Both the position numbers and the translations under genes were made by a program. The notes beneath the pieces were generated by a model. The model was given only the letters and a program-made list of their open reading frames with translations. It searched no databases and was not told the origin of the DNA. From the NCBI RefSeq assembly GCF_024198215.1, contig NZ_JAKCFA010000005.1, positions 124,001 to 188,000 on the forward strand: a stretch of 64,000 bases of DNA, given 5' to 3'. This DNA is from Myxococcus qinghaiensis. GTDB lineage: Bacteria; Myxococcota; Myxococcia; Myxococcales; Myxococcaceae. Shown one piece after another: positions 7,133 through 15,930 of the stretch; position 1 is the stretch's first letter; each line of letters begins with the position of its first letter.

Positions 7133-8464
7133 ATGGCGAAGTTTGATGAACTCTTTGTGAGTAGCAAGGGACTCATCGAGTCAATGAATCGCGCGTCGAG
7201 GCTACTGAATAGCGACGCAAGTGTGGTTGGTTTGGCTAAACAGCTTGCGTGGATGCATGACCCGCTCCATGGACTTGGTATTCCCAAGATGGAGGGCATG
7301 TTCGCTGGTGAGAAATTCTTGGCTGGACATCTCGAGCTGTCCAAATTGGCGAAGCAACTCAAATGGCTTAATGAGCCACTCAGGGGAGCTGGTCTGCCAG
7401 AAATAATGCAATGGCAGAATGGCCTAATTTCCTCGATAGGAAAGCTTGGAGCGCAAGATTGGCCCGGTGGCGTGCGACTGGGATTTGAGAATGCTCTGTT
7501 GGCGCAAGCTGCGAAGATTGGTGCTGCGTTTGAGAGCCCATTGGATGCTAAGATCTACTCGCAGCTATCCTCCTTGCAGAAGATGTTTGCATCGCCCATT
7601 GAGGATGTGGCTGGTCTCTCGGGGATGGAGAATCTAGTTGGCAAAGCTGGTTTTGCTGTAGGCGGGGCGCTCTCGTCTTATGTCGCGGAAGTTGGCAAGT
7701 CGGTGGCTGATTCTCTTGCATTAGGGAGCTTGGCCTCGACGTTTGCGGCTGTTGGGCTCATTGGAAAGTTTGATCCCATCCTCGTTGAGAGATTTATTGA
7801 AGCGGCGAGTTGGGTCGAATCCATCGATGAAGAGGGAGATGGAGGGGTGGAACTCGCAGAAGCTCGCGAGAATTCTGTAGTTGTTGATGCAGTAGCTGAA
7901 GTCGCGTCGCTAACGACTCTAGAACCAGGTGGCGTTTCTGAGAATCAATGGCGGCTGTTTGTGGAGGTGGTGTTCCGAGTCTGCGTTCGTATTTTTGGAA
8001 CACCTCATGCCGCTGTCATGCGTGCGACCCCACACGTGAACCCATATCTCATGATGTTCTCGTTTGTTCTTTCGGTGCTCGCATTCCAGGCTCAAAGGAA
8101 GAGCGGAGTCGAGAGCGGGCAGGACGCCAAGGCATTGCTCAATGCAGTTCTCGAGGGGAACCGTGTCACGGCAGAGGAATCGGCACGGCTTTACGAAGTG
8201 ATTGACCGACTGCAAAAGACGCTGGACCGACGGGATGGGCAGGGACTCGTTCTTCGGGTTGAGCGGAAGACGTTCCTGATGTCACATAGATCAACGGAGT
8301 CAGAGAAGCTCTTGGAGCTTCGTTCTGGACAACTTGTGGAGAGAACTGCTCGTCACTATAAATGGGTCGAGGTTCGTGTATTTGATTATGCGTCAGAAAA
8401 AGAGGTCGTTGGCTGGGTGCTGCGAAAGGAACTGGGAGAAGTCGAGACGGAGGTCCAGGATTGA
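7133..8464 (+). CDS. accessory protein of unknown function with internal repeat and C-terminal SH3-like domain
   Basis: A 443-residue protein encoded against the surrounding replication genes and with clearly lower GC, so it is probably acquired cargo. An N-terminal repeat is visible: LAKQLAWMHDPLHGLGIPKM and, about 41 residues later, LAKQLKWLNEPLRGAGLPEI. The middle has glycine/alanine-rich helices. A single hydrophobic segment (PYLMMFSFVLSVLAF, near 303-318) could span a membrane. The last 70 residues (VERKTFLMSHRS to GWVLRKEL) resemble a bacterial SH3 domain. AGGAGGAGAGA precedes the ATG. I do not recognise a family. Position, composition and antisense orientation suggest a lysogenic-conversion or anti-phage gene, which is inference. 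Confidence 0.8.
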   Translation: MAKFDELFVSSKGLIESMNRASRLLNSDASVVGLAKQLAWMHDPLHGLGIPKMEGMFAGEKFLAGHLELSKLAKQLKWLNEPLRGAGLPEIMQWQNGLISSIGKLGAQDWPGGVRLGFENALLAQAAKIGAAFESPLDAKIYSQLSSLQKMFASPIEDVAGLSGMENLVGKAGFAVGGALSSYVAEVGKSVADSLALGSLASTFAAVGLIGKFDPILVERFIEAASWVESIDEEGDGGVELAEARENSVVVDAVAEVASLTTLEPGGVSENQWRLFVEVVFRVCVRIFGTPHAAVMRATPHVNPYLMMFSFVLSVLAFQAQRKSGVESGQDAKALLNAVLEGNRVTAEESARLYEVIDRLQKTLDRRDGQGLVLRVERKTFLMSHRSTESEKLLELRSGQLVERTARHYKWVEVRVFDYASEKEVVGWVLRKELGEVETEVQD

Positions 8465-8486
8465 TGTTGTCGCAAGTTCTAGAGCC

Positions 8487-10310
8487 CTACAGAGGGAAGA
8501 GAGGGCGCGATAGTAGCTTTTGACGCTGACCTTCCGTCTGTTGGATAAATTGCGCTCGCTCGCGAGCCGTGAAGAATGCTGCGGCGTAGTCCTGAGTATG
8601 CAGGCACACGTCCACCTCGACGCATGGTGCCTGCTGGCCGGGCCGATGTGTGCGCGCGAGCAACTGTTCCCAGGTGGCTCCGTCCGAGGGCGGTGTCACT
8701 ACGAGGTTCCGGGAGAACTGCTGGAGGTTCTTCCCAGTGGCGTGGGCCTTGATGCTCGCCACCACGGAGCGTCTTCCCGTCTCCCGGATGATGGCCTCGG
8801 ACGCGGCTTTGCCCCCGCCATGGAACGGCACGCCCGCCGCCTTGGCGATGCGCTCGCCCAGTTCTGGGTACTCGACCCAGACGATTCCCACCCGCGAGCG
8901 CGCCCACTCTGCCGCGTCCTTCACGAGAAAGTCCGACACCCAAACGGCCTGGGGCTCGGGCTTCACGGCGGCATGAATCTCCACCCACTCCGCCCACGTT
9001 CCCGCGTGCCAGACGGGCTTGTCGCCCTCATAGGGCGGTGTCATGTGCGCGCGGATGGCGGCCTTGGTGAGCAGCCCGGGTGAATCCAGGTGCTCGCGGC
9101 GCTCGCCCTTGAGTTCTCCCCAGACTTCCTTGTTCCACGCCTTGCGCCGCGCGAACCACTTCTCAATCAGCTCCGGCGGCTCGCATCGCGGGTAGCGCCA
9201 GCGGTGGAAGAAGCCAGCGGACAGCTGCCGCGCGCAGGACACGGACTGGAGCTGCTCTTGGAACTGCTCTCCGTCCGGACGCTCGCCCGCGTGCGCCAGC
9301 TCGATGAAGGCGAGGAGCTGCGCGGGCACGGGTCCCGGGTAACGCGGGCGGATGACGAGCGGCTTGTCCAGGGCGCTCTCTTCAGTGGCCACCACGCCGC
9401 GCGTCGCGTTGCGGCGGCGCTGAAATCCCTCGCGCACGTGCTCGTCGGGCTCGCACAGCCGCTCCAGCGCGCCAGGAGGGGCCACCACCTTGCCCGGGTC
9501 CAGGGCTGTTCCCCATTCCTCGACGACGTGGTGTGCGAGCGGCAAGGGCGAGCCCTCACCGAGCGCCAGGCGCGAGAGGTGCGCGTAGTCCTTGATGCTC
9601 TTGGACGCGAAGGTGCCGGACAGCGCCACGAGGCGCGTCCGTGGGTGCTCCTCGAAGTAGCGGAGGAATCGGTCCGTGCGCGTGGACTTCGGGTCCTTGA
9701 GGTTGTGCGCCTCGTTGAGAATGACGAGGTCCGGGCGGATGCGCTCCAGGAGGTTCGTCGCTTCCTGGCTGGAGAGCTTGTTGTACGAAACGACGTGGAG
9801 CACCGGCAGACCCGCGCGGAACCACCTGCCGCCCGCGAGGTTGGGAAGCCGCCAGTGCGCGCCGTAGTAGCTCCACTCGATTTGGAACTGCGGCAAGAGG
9901 TTGGCGGGGATGAAGAGGACGGCCACGCGGCAGCCCGGCATCACCATGGGCATGAGGAAGGTTGTCAGCTCCTTGCCGTGGCCCGTGCCGATGGGCGCCA
10001 GGAGGCCACCAACGCGCGGTGCCTCCAAAAGTGCCTGGGCCTGTACCCGCCGCAACTGCGTAGGGCAGGGGCGCGGCGGGGACATGCTCGCGCAGCTACA
10101 CGGACCGGGCGGCGCGCGTAGCTGGGCCTCCAGCGCCTCGATGTCCGCCGCTGTGTACGCGGTGGCGAGGTTCCGCCGAGGCAGGGCGAGGATGCGGCCG
10201 AGGTCCGCCGAGTAGCCCACGGGAGAGCGCCCGTAGACCGGAGCGCGCTCCTCGGGCGGCGGGGGGCTGGAGGGCGTGGGAGTGACGCCCAGTCGTTCAA
10301 GTAGCCGCAT
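8487..10310 (-). CDS. SNF2-like superfamily 2 helicase with unusual ATPase motifs
   Basis: A 607-residue protein with a helicase layout. Motif I is API-GTGHGKEL (G108-E114), where a GKT/GKS is expected. Motif II is LVILNEAHNLKD (NEAH in place of DEAH). Motif III is ALSGTFASKS. The C-terminal lobe ends with LLARTHRPGQQAP, the motif VI form of SNF2-type enzymes. Its place between the nuclease gene and the polymerase unit suggests a role in phage replication or recombination. The replaced Walker residues (E114 for Thr/Ser, N199 for Asp) make ATP hydrolysis uncertain. It is convergent with the accessory gene ending at 8464 and follows the nuclease gene by 11 nt. Confidence 0.85.
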   Translation of the reverse strand: MRLLERLGVTPTPSSPPPPEERAPVYGRSPVGYSADLGRILALPRRNLATAYTAADIEALEAQLRAPPGPCSCASMSPPRPCPTQLRRVQAQALLEAPRVGGLLAPIGTGHGKELTTFLMPMVMPGCRVAVLFIPANLLPQFQIEWSYYGAHWRLPNLAGGRWFRAGLPVLHVVSYNKLSSQEATNLLERIRPDLVILNEAHNLKDPKSTRTDRFLRYFEEHPRTRLVALSGTFASKSIKDYAHLSRLALGEGSPLPLAHHVVEEWGTALDPGKVVAPPGALERLCEPDEHVREGFQRRRNATRGVVATEESALDKPLVIRPRYPGPVPAQLLAFIELAHAGERPDGEQFQEQLQSVSCARQLSAGFFHRWRYPRCEPPELIEKWFARRKAWNKEVWGELKGERREHLDSPGLLTKAAIRAHMTPPYEGDKPVWHAGTWAEWVEIHAAVKPEPQAVWVSDFLVKDAAEWARSRVGIVWVEYPELGERIAKAAGVPFHGGGKAASEAIIRETGRRSVVASIKAHATGKNLQQFSRNLVVTPPSDGATWEQLLARTHRPGQQAPCVEVDVCLHTQDYAAAFFTARERAQFIQQTEGQRQKLLSRPLFPL

Positions 10311-10321
10311 CTCGAGCCTCT

Positions 10322-11776
10322 TCAGCGAGCGCCGCGCACGAAGTCACCAGGGCCGCACAGGGGCTCCAGGGCCTCGACGGCGAGTTGCAGCAGCTCCGAG
10401 TGGGCGAGGCCGAGGGCGGCGTAGGCACCGGGGGCTGGCGGCGCGTTGCGGATGGCCATGGAGAGCGCCCCCTTCCACCTGCCGAATCCCAGCGTGCTCT
10501 CGGCTCCAGCAAAGCGCAGGTCCGCCACTCCGCCTGCCTCACTCACCTGGGCGGCCACCTTCGCCACGTACTCGGACAGCGACGCGGCGGGCATGTTGGG
10601 CACGCAGTCCACGAAGAGGCGCAGGCGCTCGTGCTGGGGGCTCGGCGCCGTGTGCGAACTGGTGACGGGCTCCTGGGGCTCGGCGGGCTCCGGAGAGGCC
10701 AGAACCTTCGGCTTGCGTCCACGACGCTTCGGCGCGGCATCAGGGGGGAGGGTAGGGGAGGCGGCCGGAGCGTCCGGGGGCAGCACGGCGGCCACCTCGG
10801 CACCAGGGCAGGACACATGCAGCACCTCGCCCGAGCGGAGCTTGCTGGTGTTCTCCGGCGTCAGGGCCTCGCCGCACCTGTCGCACGTCCCGAGAGGCTC
10901 GGGGATGACCTGGTGGGGCACGGTGAGCGGGAGCTGCGCGGCGGTGTCGGTGGCCTGGGGCTTGGGAATGAAGCGGTTCAACAGGGACATGGTGCGTTCT
11001 CCGGAGATGCACTGCGCTTTGAAGGGGCACCCGCCGTACTTCTCGCAGGCGCTGAAGTTGGGCGGCGCGTCAGCGGTGCGCATGGCGCGGGCCACCTCGC
11101 GCATGCGGCGCACCATGGGGACGACCTTCTCTGTCCACTCGCGCGTGACGTGCTCGACGCTCACCGAGGCCAACACGCTTGCTGCGCGCTTCGCGCCGCG
11201 CGTCTGGAAGTAGAGGTGCTCCAGCTCCAGCACGCGGACACCTGGGAAGCGCGCGTCCGAGAGGGCCGCCCAGACGCCGTAGCCCACCATCTGCAATCCG
11301 GCCTCGGTGCTCGCGTCGGACAGCTGCGCGGGCGTCGCCCCGTAGCGAGCCACGTTGGACGAGAACTTGTGGTCCGTGACGCGCAGCACGCCTTCCGAGA
11401 GTCGGCGCTGGTTGATGAGGTCGATGTGTCCGATGAAGGGGACACCGTCCGCCGACAGTGGCGAGGGCGTGCCGAATGGTTCTTCAACCAGTAGGTCCGC
11501 GCCCGGAGCTGGAAGCAGGTGGCGGCCTGCCCGCGCGACGTCGCCCAGGACGTCCTCGCCCGTGCGGAGGTAGTGCTCCAGTTGCGAGTGCCCCTCGACA
11601 CCCAAGGCTTGAGCCTTGGTTTCCGGCTCGGGCAGGCGCAGCACCTTGACGAAGTACCAGCGGCGCGGACACAGGCTGAATTGCTTCAGCTGCGAGACGG
11701 AGAGGAAGTTGAGGACGCCCCCTTCCACGGCGCGGCGACGGGGGCCCTCGGCGGGCTGAAGTGCAGGAGCGTCCAC
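10322..11776 (-). CDS. RecB/Cas4-like PD-(D/E)xK nuclease with Fe-S cluster and AT-hook-like linker
   Basis: A 484-residue protein. The first 260 residues are a PD-(D/E)xK exonuclease: SVSQLKQFSLCPRRWYF at the start, FIGHIDLIN (D119) and RVTDHKFSS (D135, K137) as catalytic residues. C36 plus a later cluster C244, C250, C256 (SACEKYGGCPFKAQC) matches the four-cysteine Fe-S arrangement of Cas4/AddB-type nucleases. A second CxxC...C element follows (GTCDRCGEAL, VSCPG). Then comes a proline-rich linker with PKRRGRKPKV, similar to an AT-hook, and a separate C-terminal domain of about 120 residues that I do not recognise. The GTG start is 10 nt after motif copy 3. It probably processes DNA ends in phage recombination together with the helicase. 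Confidence 0.85.
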   Translation of the reverse strand: MDAPALQPAEGPRRRAVEGGVLNFLSVSQLKQFSLCPRRWYFVKVLRLPEPETKAQALGVEGHSQLEHYLRTGEDVLGDVARAGRHLLPAPGADLLVEEPFGTPSPLSADGVPFIGHIDLINQRRLSEGVLRVTDHKFSSNVARYGATPAQLSDASTEAGLQMVGYGVWAALSDARFPGVRVLELEHLYFQTRGAKRAASVLASVSVEHVTREWTEKVVPMVRRMREVARAMRTADAPPNFSACEKYGGCPFKAQCISGERTMSLLNRFIPKPQATDTAAQLPLTVPHQVIPEPLGTCDRCGEALTPENTSKLRSGEVLHVSCPGAEVAAVLPPDAPAASPTLPPDAAPKRRGRKPKVLASPEPAEPQEPVTSSHTAPSPQHERLRLFVDCVPNMPAASLSEYVAKVAAQVSEAGGVADLRFAGAESTLGFGRWKGALSMAIRNAPPAPGAYAALGLAHSELLQLAVEALEPLCGPGDFVRGAR

Positions 11777-11782
11777 ACTCTA

Positions 11783-11813
11783 TTCAATGGGGACGCTTTC
11801 CGCGAGTGGTTCA
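11783..11813 (-). promoter_or_regulatory. prophage start-associated motif, copy 3 (nuclease-helicase unit)
   Basis: Core GGAAAGCGTCCCCAT (minus strand, 11787-11801) with upstream TGAACCACTCGC. The nuclease GTG follows after exactly 10 nt. The accessory gene that ends at 11891 lies just upstream. Confidence 0.8.
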
Positions 11814-11890
11814 CGCCAACGCGGTTTTGTTGAGCCGCGTGCATGTCGAGAGGCTTGAGGAGCCGAACATGGGCGGGTCGCGCCTGCTGC

Positions 11891-12646
11891 TTACTCGTCC
11901 GCGCGAGTGTCTATCCGCCGGAGTTGGTTGGTTCTCGTGTCCAGCAGGTAGACTGCGTCGAAAGTCGATGTGACCTTGAGCCCCTCTGTCAGCGCTGAAT
12001 CCGTCGCCTGGATCCATGATTCGCCAGTGACGAGAAGCAGCCAGACCTCATTGAGAGACTGGGCTGTCTTATAGGCCGAGAGTCGTTGCTCCTTCGCTTT
12101 GACTGCTGCCTGTGCCGACGCCGCGCCCGGTCCCCAGTGGCCCGGGTATGCCTGAACGTCGGGATGGCCTAGCGGATTTCCACGAGGGAGCTGCTGAATC
12201 GTGATGAACTCAATGTCCGCGAATCCATGGTGAGAAAGCGCTACGGAGTTAATGCTGGCAATTGCGCCTGCGCTCAGGAGCGACGCTTGCGCGAAGATGA
12301 ATGGCGCTATTCGCTCGGCCAGTTCATCAACCTGGGAACGCTTGAGGTAGAACGGTGATGTAGGGTCTACCTGGACCCCCACGGTGAAGTGCTCTGGGAG
12401 GTCGAGCTTTTTCAGTTCACGAAGCAAGGTGCTCGCAAAGGAGCGAATGTTTGCTTGGGTGGAGGCAAGCTCCTGCTCGGTCAACTCGCAGTGCTCCAAA
12501 CCTACTCGGCGCCCATCCACGAGGAGAACGGCATCGGGCGCATCGCAGTACATTTCGACGCTCGCGTTGAGTCCTATGCGCCGAAGAAACTCGTCGATAT
12601 GGCGCTTCTCGGTCTCTTGCTGCTTGAGTTTGTTCGTGCTCGTCAT
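11891..12646 (-). CDS. accessory protein, possibly restriction-nuclease-like, unknown function
   Basis: A 251-residue protein, starting MTSTNKLKQQETEKRH at 12646 where AGGTGGG precedes the ATG (an upstream GTG at 12697 lacks a site). GC content is lower than in the flanking replication genes. Residues 30-55 read SVEMYCDAPDAVLLVDGRRV then GLEHCELTEQE: a PD followed by a hairpin and E-x-x-E. This resembles the core of PD-(D/E)xK nucleases, but the Lys is not evident. The rest shows alternating strands and helices and no membrane span. It sits in a slot between the VapE unit and motif copy 3, so it looks like cargo, perhaps defensive. Function is a guess. Confidence 0.7.
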   Translation of the reverse strand: MTSTNKLKQQETEKRHIDEFLRRIGLNASVEMYCDAPDAVLLVDGRRVGLEHCELTEQELASTQANIRSFASTLLRELKKLDLPEHFTVGVQVDPTSPFYLKRSQVDELAERIAPFIFAQASLLSAGAIASINSVALSHHGFADIEFITIQQLPRGNPLGHPDVQAYPGHWGPGAASAQAAVKAKEQRLSAYKTAQSLNEVWLLLVTGESWIQATDSALTEGLKVTSTFDAVYLLDTRTNQLRRIDTRADE

Positions 12647-12742
12647 TGCCCACCTGAACCCAGGATGCTGAAGCGGGAGATGCCAGCGATATGACACAAC
12701 TGGTCGAGTACGCCCGAATGCTCGGCCGCTGTCAAAGTGCCT

Positions 12743-15337
12743 TCACACCTGCGTGGCTGCCTTCCCAGGTGCGAGTCTCGCCACGGGACAGGGACGTGTC
12801 ATACCGGGGGCCTGCTGGGGCGCGGTTCGGATGTTCTCCGGCGGCAGGTAGACCCACGTCTGCACGCCGGCAATCCGCCGCTGGGTGCGCTGGAAGCCGA
12901 GGCGTCGCAAGGCGCGCCCAATGTCGAGGCGGACGCCGCGCGGAATCTGCCCAGGCGTCGTGAGGAGTAGCGCGTCGCGGGCCACCAGCTCCGTAGTCAC
13001 CTCGTTGCGCCTCTCGGGCGGCAAGCTCAACACCCACTGGAGAATCGTTTCGTCCGGGCCGCCGTCGGTCTCGCTTCGCTCTTGGGCGTGCTTCTCCGCG
13101 CGCTGTGCTTCCTCATTGTCCAGCCACCATTCCTCCCCTTCCTTGAAGCGCACCACGGCCTCGGCCCAGAGCTGGTCCCTCGCGTGCTTCAACCCCTCAA
13201 GGTCGATTCGCGTACACCGCACGGGCCACCAGCGGCGGTAGCCACTCGGGTCCGCGCGCAGGTACTCGGCGGAATTCGTGGTGCCCACGAGGACGCAGCG
13301 GCGCGGCGCTCGCACGGTGACGCGTCCATAGGGAGGACGGTAGGTGTCCTCGTTGCGCGACACGTAGGCTTTCATCTCCTCGGCGTCAGCGGCGCGCACG
13401 GTCGTCACTTCGGCAAGCTCAATCTGCCAGTTGCGGCCCGCCAGTGCGGCGCTGTCCTTGTCCCTCACGTTGATGGGCGCGTCGCAAAACCACTCCCCCG
13501 CGAGGACGCGGAAAGCCGAGGACTTCTTGAGTCCCTGGGGACCTTCGAGGATGAGGACCGTGTCCACCTTGCAGCCCGGCCGTAGGGCGCGGGCCACGGC
13601 GCTGATGAGCCACTTCCCGCTGATGGTGCGCAGGTGCTCGACGTCGCCCTGGGCGCCGAAGAAGTGCTCCAGCATGGTGTCCGCGCGAGGGACTCCGTCC
13701 CAGGTGAGGCCCTCCAGGTAATCGCGCAGCGGGTCATAGGTGTTCTTCATGGCCACCTGGCGCAGCACCTCGCGGACGTGCGCGGCGCGCGGAAACAGGC
13801 CCAGGCGTCCGTACTCACTTCGCTGGAACCAGAAGGCGATGTCCCCGTCCATCCCCTCGACGGGAGTTCCCTCGGGCAACGGGCCGCCGGAGTATTCCAA
13901 GTCCTTCGTGACGGCGTTGAAGCGGATGGTGCCTCGCCACTCGGGCGAGAGCGTCAGCACCGTGTGGAGGTTCGCCTCGCAATTCTTCAGGCGCGTGCCG
14001 GTGGGCGTCTCGATGGTGATGAGTTCCTTCCTCCACGCGTCCGGGTCCTCCTCGGCCACCTCGTTGACGGGCACGGACGGGGCGGGCTTCTTGGTGCCGA
14101 GGGACGTCCAGAGGGCCTCGTTGTCAGAGAAGCGCTTCGCGTCGCTCTCCCTTCGCCGCTCTCGGTGTCGGCGCAGCTTGAGGAGGGCCTGTTCGCGCAG
14201 GTGCTCGGTGCCCTCGCCCCAGTCCGTTGCGGCGAAGCACGCGCCGAACAGCTCCAGGACGATTTCCTCCGGCGTCTCCAGCGGCAAGGCGAAGGCGGTG
14301 GACGACATGAGCTTGTTCAGCGTGTTGTCCTGCATGCCCTGTGCGGCGAGCGGCTCCCCAGCCAGCGCGCGGCGGATGATTTCGGCGTGCTCGGGCTGTC
14401 GGACGCGGCGCAGCTTGGCGCGTAGCTCGTAGACGTCTGTCGGTCCGTTGAGGTCCGCCACGGCGATGCGAGGAGGCGCAGGGCTCGCGGGGGGCCTCGT
14501 CGCCAGAAGGGCATCCACGTCGAGCGCTCGGCCCTCGGAGGAATTGGCGACGAATTCGTGTTCGCCCGAATTATTCGGCAGAAAGTACATGCGAGAGGGA
14601 TTTTTTGTATTCGGGTCCGCAGGCAGGGCCAGCAGTCGCTCCGCTGCCTCGCGCACCTGCTTCCACTCGGAGGGGAGGACGGGACGGCTCAGGGGGACGA
14701 CGACACGCAGGCTATTGGCGCCAGGCCGGTGGCCATGCGTCGTGTGGACAATGGCCGCATACCCTTCGAGTTTCGCGGACGCGGCGTTGATTTGTTCCGA
14801 CGAGACACCGTCCAAATCGAAGACAGCCACTGTCACGGTGCGGACATGGTCGTCCCGGCGCAACGGGCCCATGTCCACGGGGGCCCAGCCGCGTTGCTCC
14901 AGCTTCGCGGGGCACCTGTGGCCGATGCACGGCGCGCAGGACGTGACGGTAGGCGTGGTGAGCAGCTGCTTCAGCTCGTCCCACGTGACGTCCTGGGACT
15001 TGGGCTCGTTGTCTCGGACGTTGTCAAAGAAGGCCACCCGCATCCGCCCGTCTCGCGGCTCGGATGGAGTCTCACGGGCCGGAGTGCGCAGCGAGAAGAC
15101 GCGGGGAGGCGCGCCTCGACGGCCAGCAACGCGTCGCACGCCCACGGACAGCTCGCCCGACTGAGCAAGCCACTCGACGGCATGCCTCACGTGCCTGTCT
15201 TCCGCTCCCAGAGAGAGTGCGATTTCGCCAGGAGTGAGAGCTTCGCTCGGACGAGAGGCAAACAGCGCACGCACCTGGGCAACGCACGGGTCTGCCGAGG
15301 GGGCGGGAAGGGGCGAGGACGCGAGAGAAGGGGTCAC
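12743..15337 (-). CDS. VapE-type primase-helicase (virulence-associated E family)
   Basis: An 864-residue replication protein. Residues 15-70 look like a winged helix. Residues 90-290 form a primase-like domain with AVFDLDGV and GHRPGANSLRVVVPLSRP, plus CAPCIGHRCP, which could bind zinc. From about 480 the superfamily 3-like VapE ATPase follows: LILEGPQGLKKSSAFRVL (Walker A, 599-606, with LKKS where GKS or GKT is usual), WQIELAEVTTVRAADAEEMK (Walker B region), CVLVGTTNSAEYLRADPSGYRRWWPV (sensor). Such proteins start replication of phages and islands. The GTG start is 10 nt after motif copy 4. It is the first gene of the leftward arm. Confidence 0.92.
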   Translation of the reverse strand: MTPSLASSPLPAPSADPCVAQVRALFASRPSEALTPGEIALSLGAEDRHVRHAVEWLAQSGELSVGVRRVAGRRGAPPRVFSLRTPARETPSEPRDGRMRVAFFDNVRDNEPKSQDVTWDELKQLLTTPTVTSCAPCIGHRCPAKLEQRGWAPVDMGPLRRDDHVRTVTVAVFDLDGVSSEQINAASAKLEGYAAIVHTTHGHRPGANSLRVVVPLSRPVLPSEWKQVREAAERLLALPADPNTKNPSRMYFLPNNSGEHEFVANSSEGRALDVDALLATRPPASPAPPRIAVADLNGPTDVYELRAKLRRVRQPEHAEIIRRALAGEPLAAQGMQDNTLNKLMSSTAFALPLETPEEIVLELFGACFAATDWGEGTEHLREQALLKLRRHRERRRESDAKRFSDNEALWTSLGTKKPAPSVPVNEVAEEDPDAWRKELITIETPTGTRLKNCEANLHTVLTLSPEWRGTIRFNAVTKDLEYSGGPLPEGTPVEGMDGDIAFWFQRSEYGRLGLFPRAAHVREVLRQVAMKNTYDPLRDYLEGLTWDGVPRADTMLEHFFGAQGDVEHLRTISGKWLISAVARALRPGCKVDTVLILEGPQGLKKSSAFRVLAGEWFCDAPINVRDKDSAALAGRNWQIELAEVTTVRAADAEEMKAYVSRNEDTYRPPYGRVTVRAPRRCVLVGTTNSAEYLRADPSGYRRWWPVRCTRIDLEGLKHARDQLWAEAVVRFKEGEEWWLDNEEAQRAEKHAQERSETDGGPDETILQWVLSLPPERRNEVTTELVARDALLLTTPGQIPRGVRLDIGRALRRLGFQRTQRRIAGVQTWVYLPPENIRTAPQQAPGMTRPCPVARLAPGKAATQV

Positions 15338-15343
15338 ACCATG

Positions 15344-15374
15344 CTTAATGGGGACGCTTTCCGCGACTGGTTCA
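15344..15374 (-). promoter_or_regulatory. prophage start-associated motif, copy 4 (VapE unit)
   Basis: Core GGAAAGCGTCCCCAT (minus strand, 15348-15362) with upstream TGAACCAGTCGC; 10 nt to the VapE start codon. It is divergent from copy 5. Confidence 0.8.
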
Positions 15375-15627
15375 GGCGGGGATTTTCAAGCCATTTTCCA
15401 AGCCCCGAGCGGCAGCCCTCCCCGTCCGCCGCAACCGGCACCAGCGCACCGAGGGGGGGCCGGGACTTCCCTCTCCTCGTTCCTCTCGCGTGTGTTCTTA
15501 TATTCCCTACTACTACCTCATCTCTCTTCTCTTGAAAGAGAGTCTTGAAGGAAGAGTTACATAGGAAGGGATTGAAATCCGCTCGCCTGGGAGTGCGCGA
15601 GGCCCACTTTTCGGCTCCGGATGCGGG
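15375..15627. promoter_or_regulatory. divergent control region between the two phage arms
   Basis: With the two flanking motifs, about 320 nt without a coding region separate the leftward and rightward arms. It has a C-rich part (15400-15490), then an AT-rich part with TTCTTATATTCCC and a 7-bp hairpin CTCTCTT-N7-AAGAGAG at 15522-15542. An origin of replication or the main early promoters would be expected here. No repressor gene or clear operator pair is visible. Confidence 0.55.
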
Positions 15628-15653
15628 CCACTCGCGGAAAGTGTCCCCATAAG
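15621..15653 (+). promoter_or_regulatory. prophage start-associated motif, copy 5 (sigma-factor unit)
   Basis: Core GGAAAGTGTCCCCAT at 15636-15650 with upstream GGGCCACTCGC. An ATG follows after exactly 10 nt at 15661, the same spacing as copies 1, 3 and 4. Confidence 0.8.
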
Positions 15654-15660
15654 TAGAGAC

Positions 15661-15930
15661 ATGGGCTTTGTCCTCTTCAGCATGGTTGAGACGTTTTGTC
15701 AGAGACGGGCGCTACGTTGCGTCCTTCGAGTCCCCCTCGTCGTGGGCGATGGCCTGCCGCGCGCCTGGGCGCTTCGTGTGCTCGCCGTGGTGTTGCTCGC
15801 AGCGCGAGCCACTGTTCTCCGCGTGAAATGGCAGACGCTTTGCTTAGCGATGCCGTTGCCTTCGAGTTCGGTGTTCCGTGCGTGTTTCACAACGATGCGA
15901 GTCGTAGGGGGCAGTCATGCTGTGCGGTAG
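15661..15930 (+). CDS. possible small basic protein (89 aa) at the head of the sigma unit
   Basis: The only reason to choose this frame is position: its ATG is 10 nt from motif copy 5, as for three proven-looking genes. The product is 89 residues, basic and hydrophobic in the middle, with no recognised domain, and its codon use is only moderately GC-biased. A competing frame (stop at 15824-15826) has stronger GC at third positions and reads RRFVRDGRYVASFESP then a cysteine-rich GRFVCSPWCCSQREP. One or both could be translated. Confidence 0.35.
   Translation: MGFVLFSMVETFCQRRALRCVLRVPLVVGDGLPRAWALRVLAVVLLAARATVLRVKWQTLCLAMPLPSSSVFRACFTTMRVVGGSHAVR

Noticed and set aside
12647..12697. Longer start (GTG at 12697) for the nuclease-like cargo gene
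   Set aside because: No Shine-Dalgarno site, and the added residues do not look protein-like; the ATG at 12646 has AGGTGGG upstream.
15522..15542. Hairpin CTCTCTT-N7-AAGAGAG as an intrinsic terminator
   Set aside because: No gene ends before it and no U-run follows; it lies in the divergent control region, so a structural or origin role is as likely.
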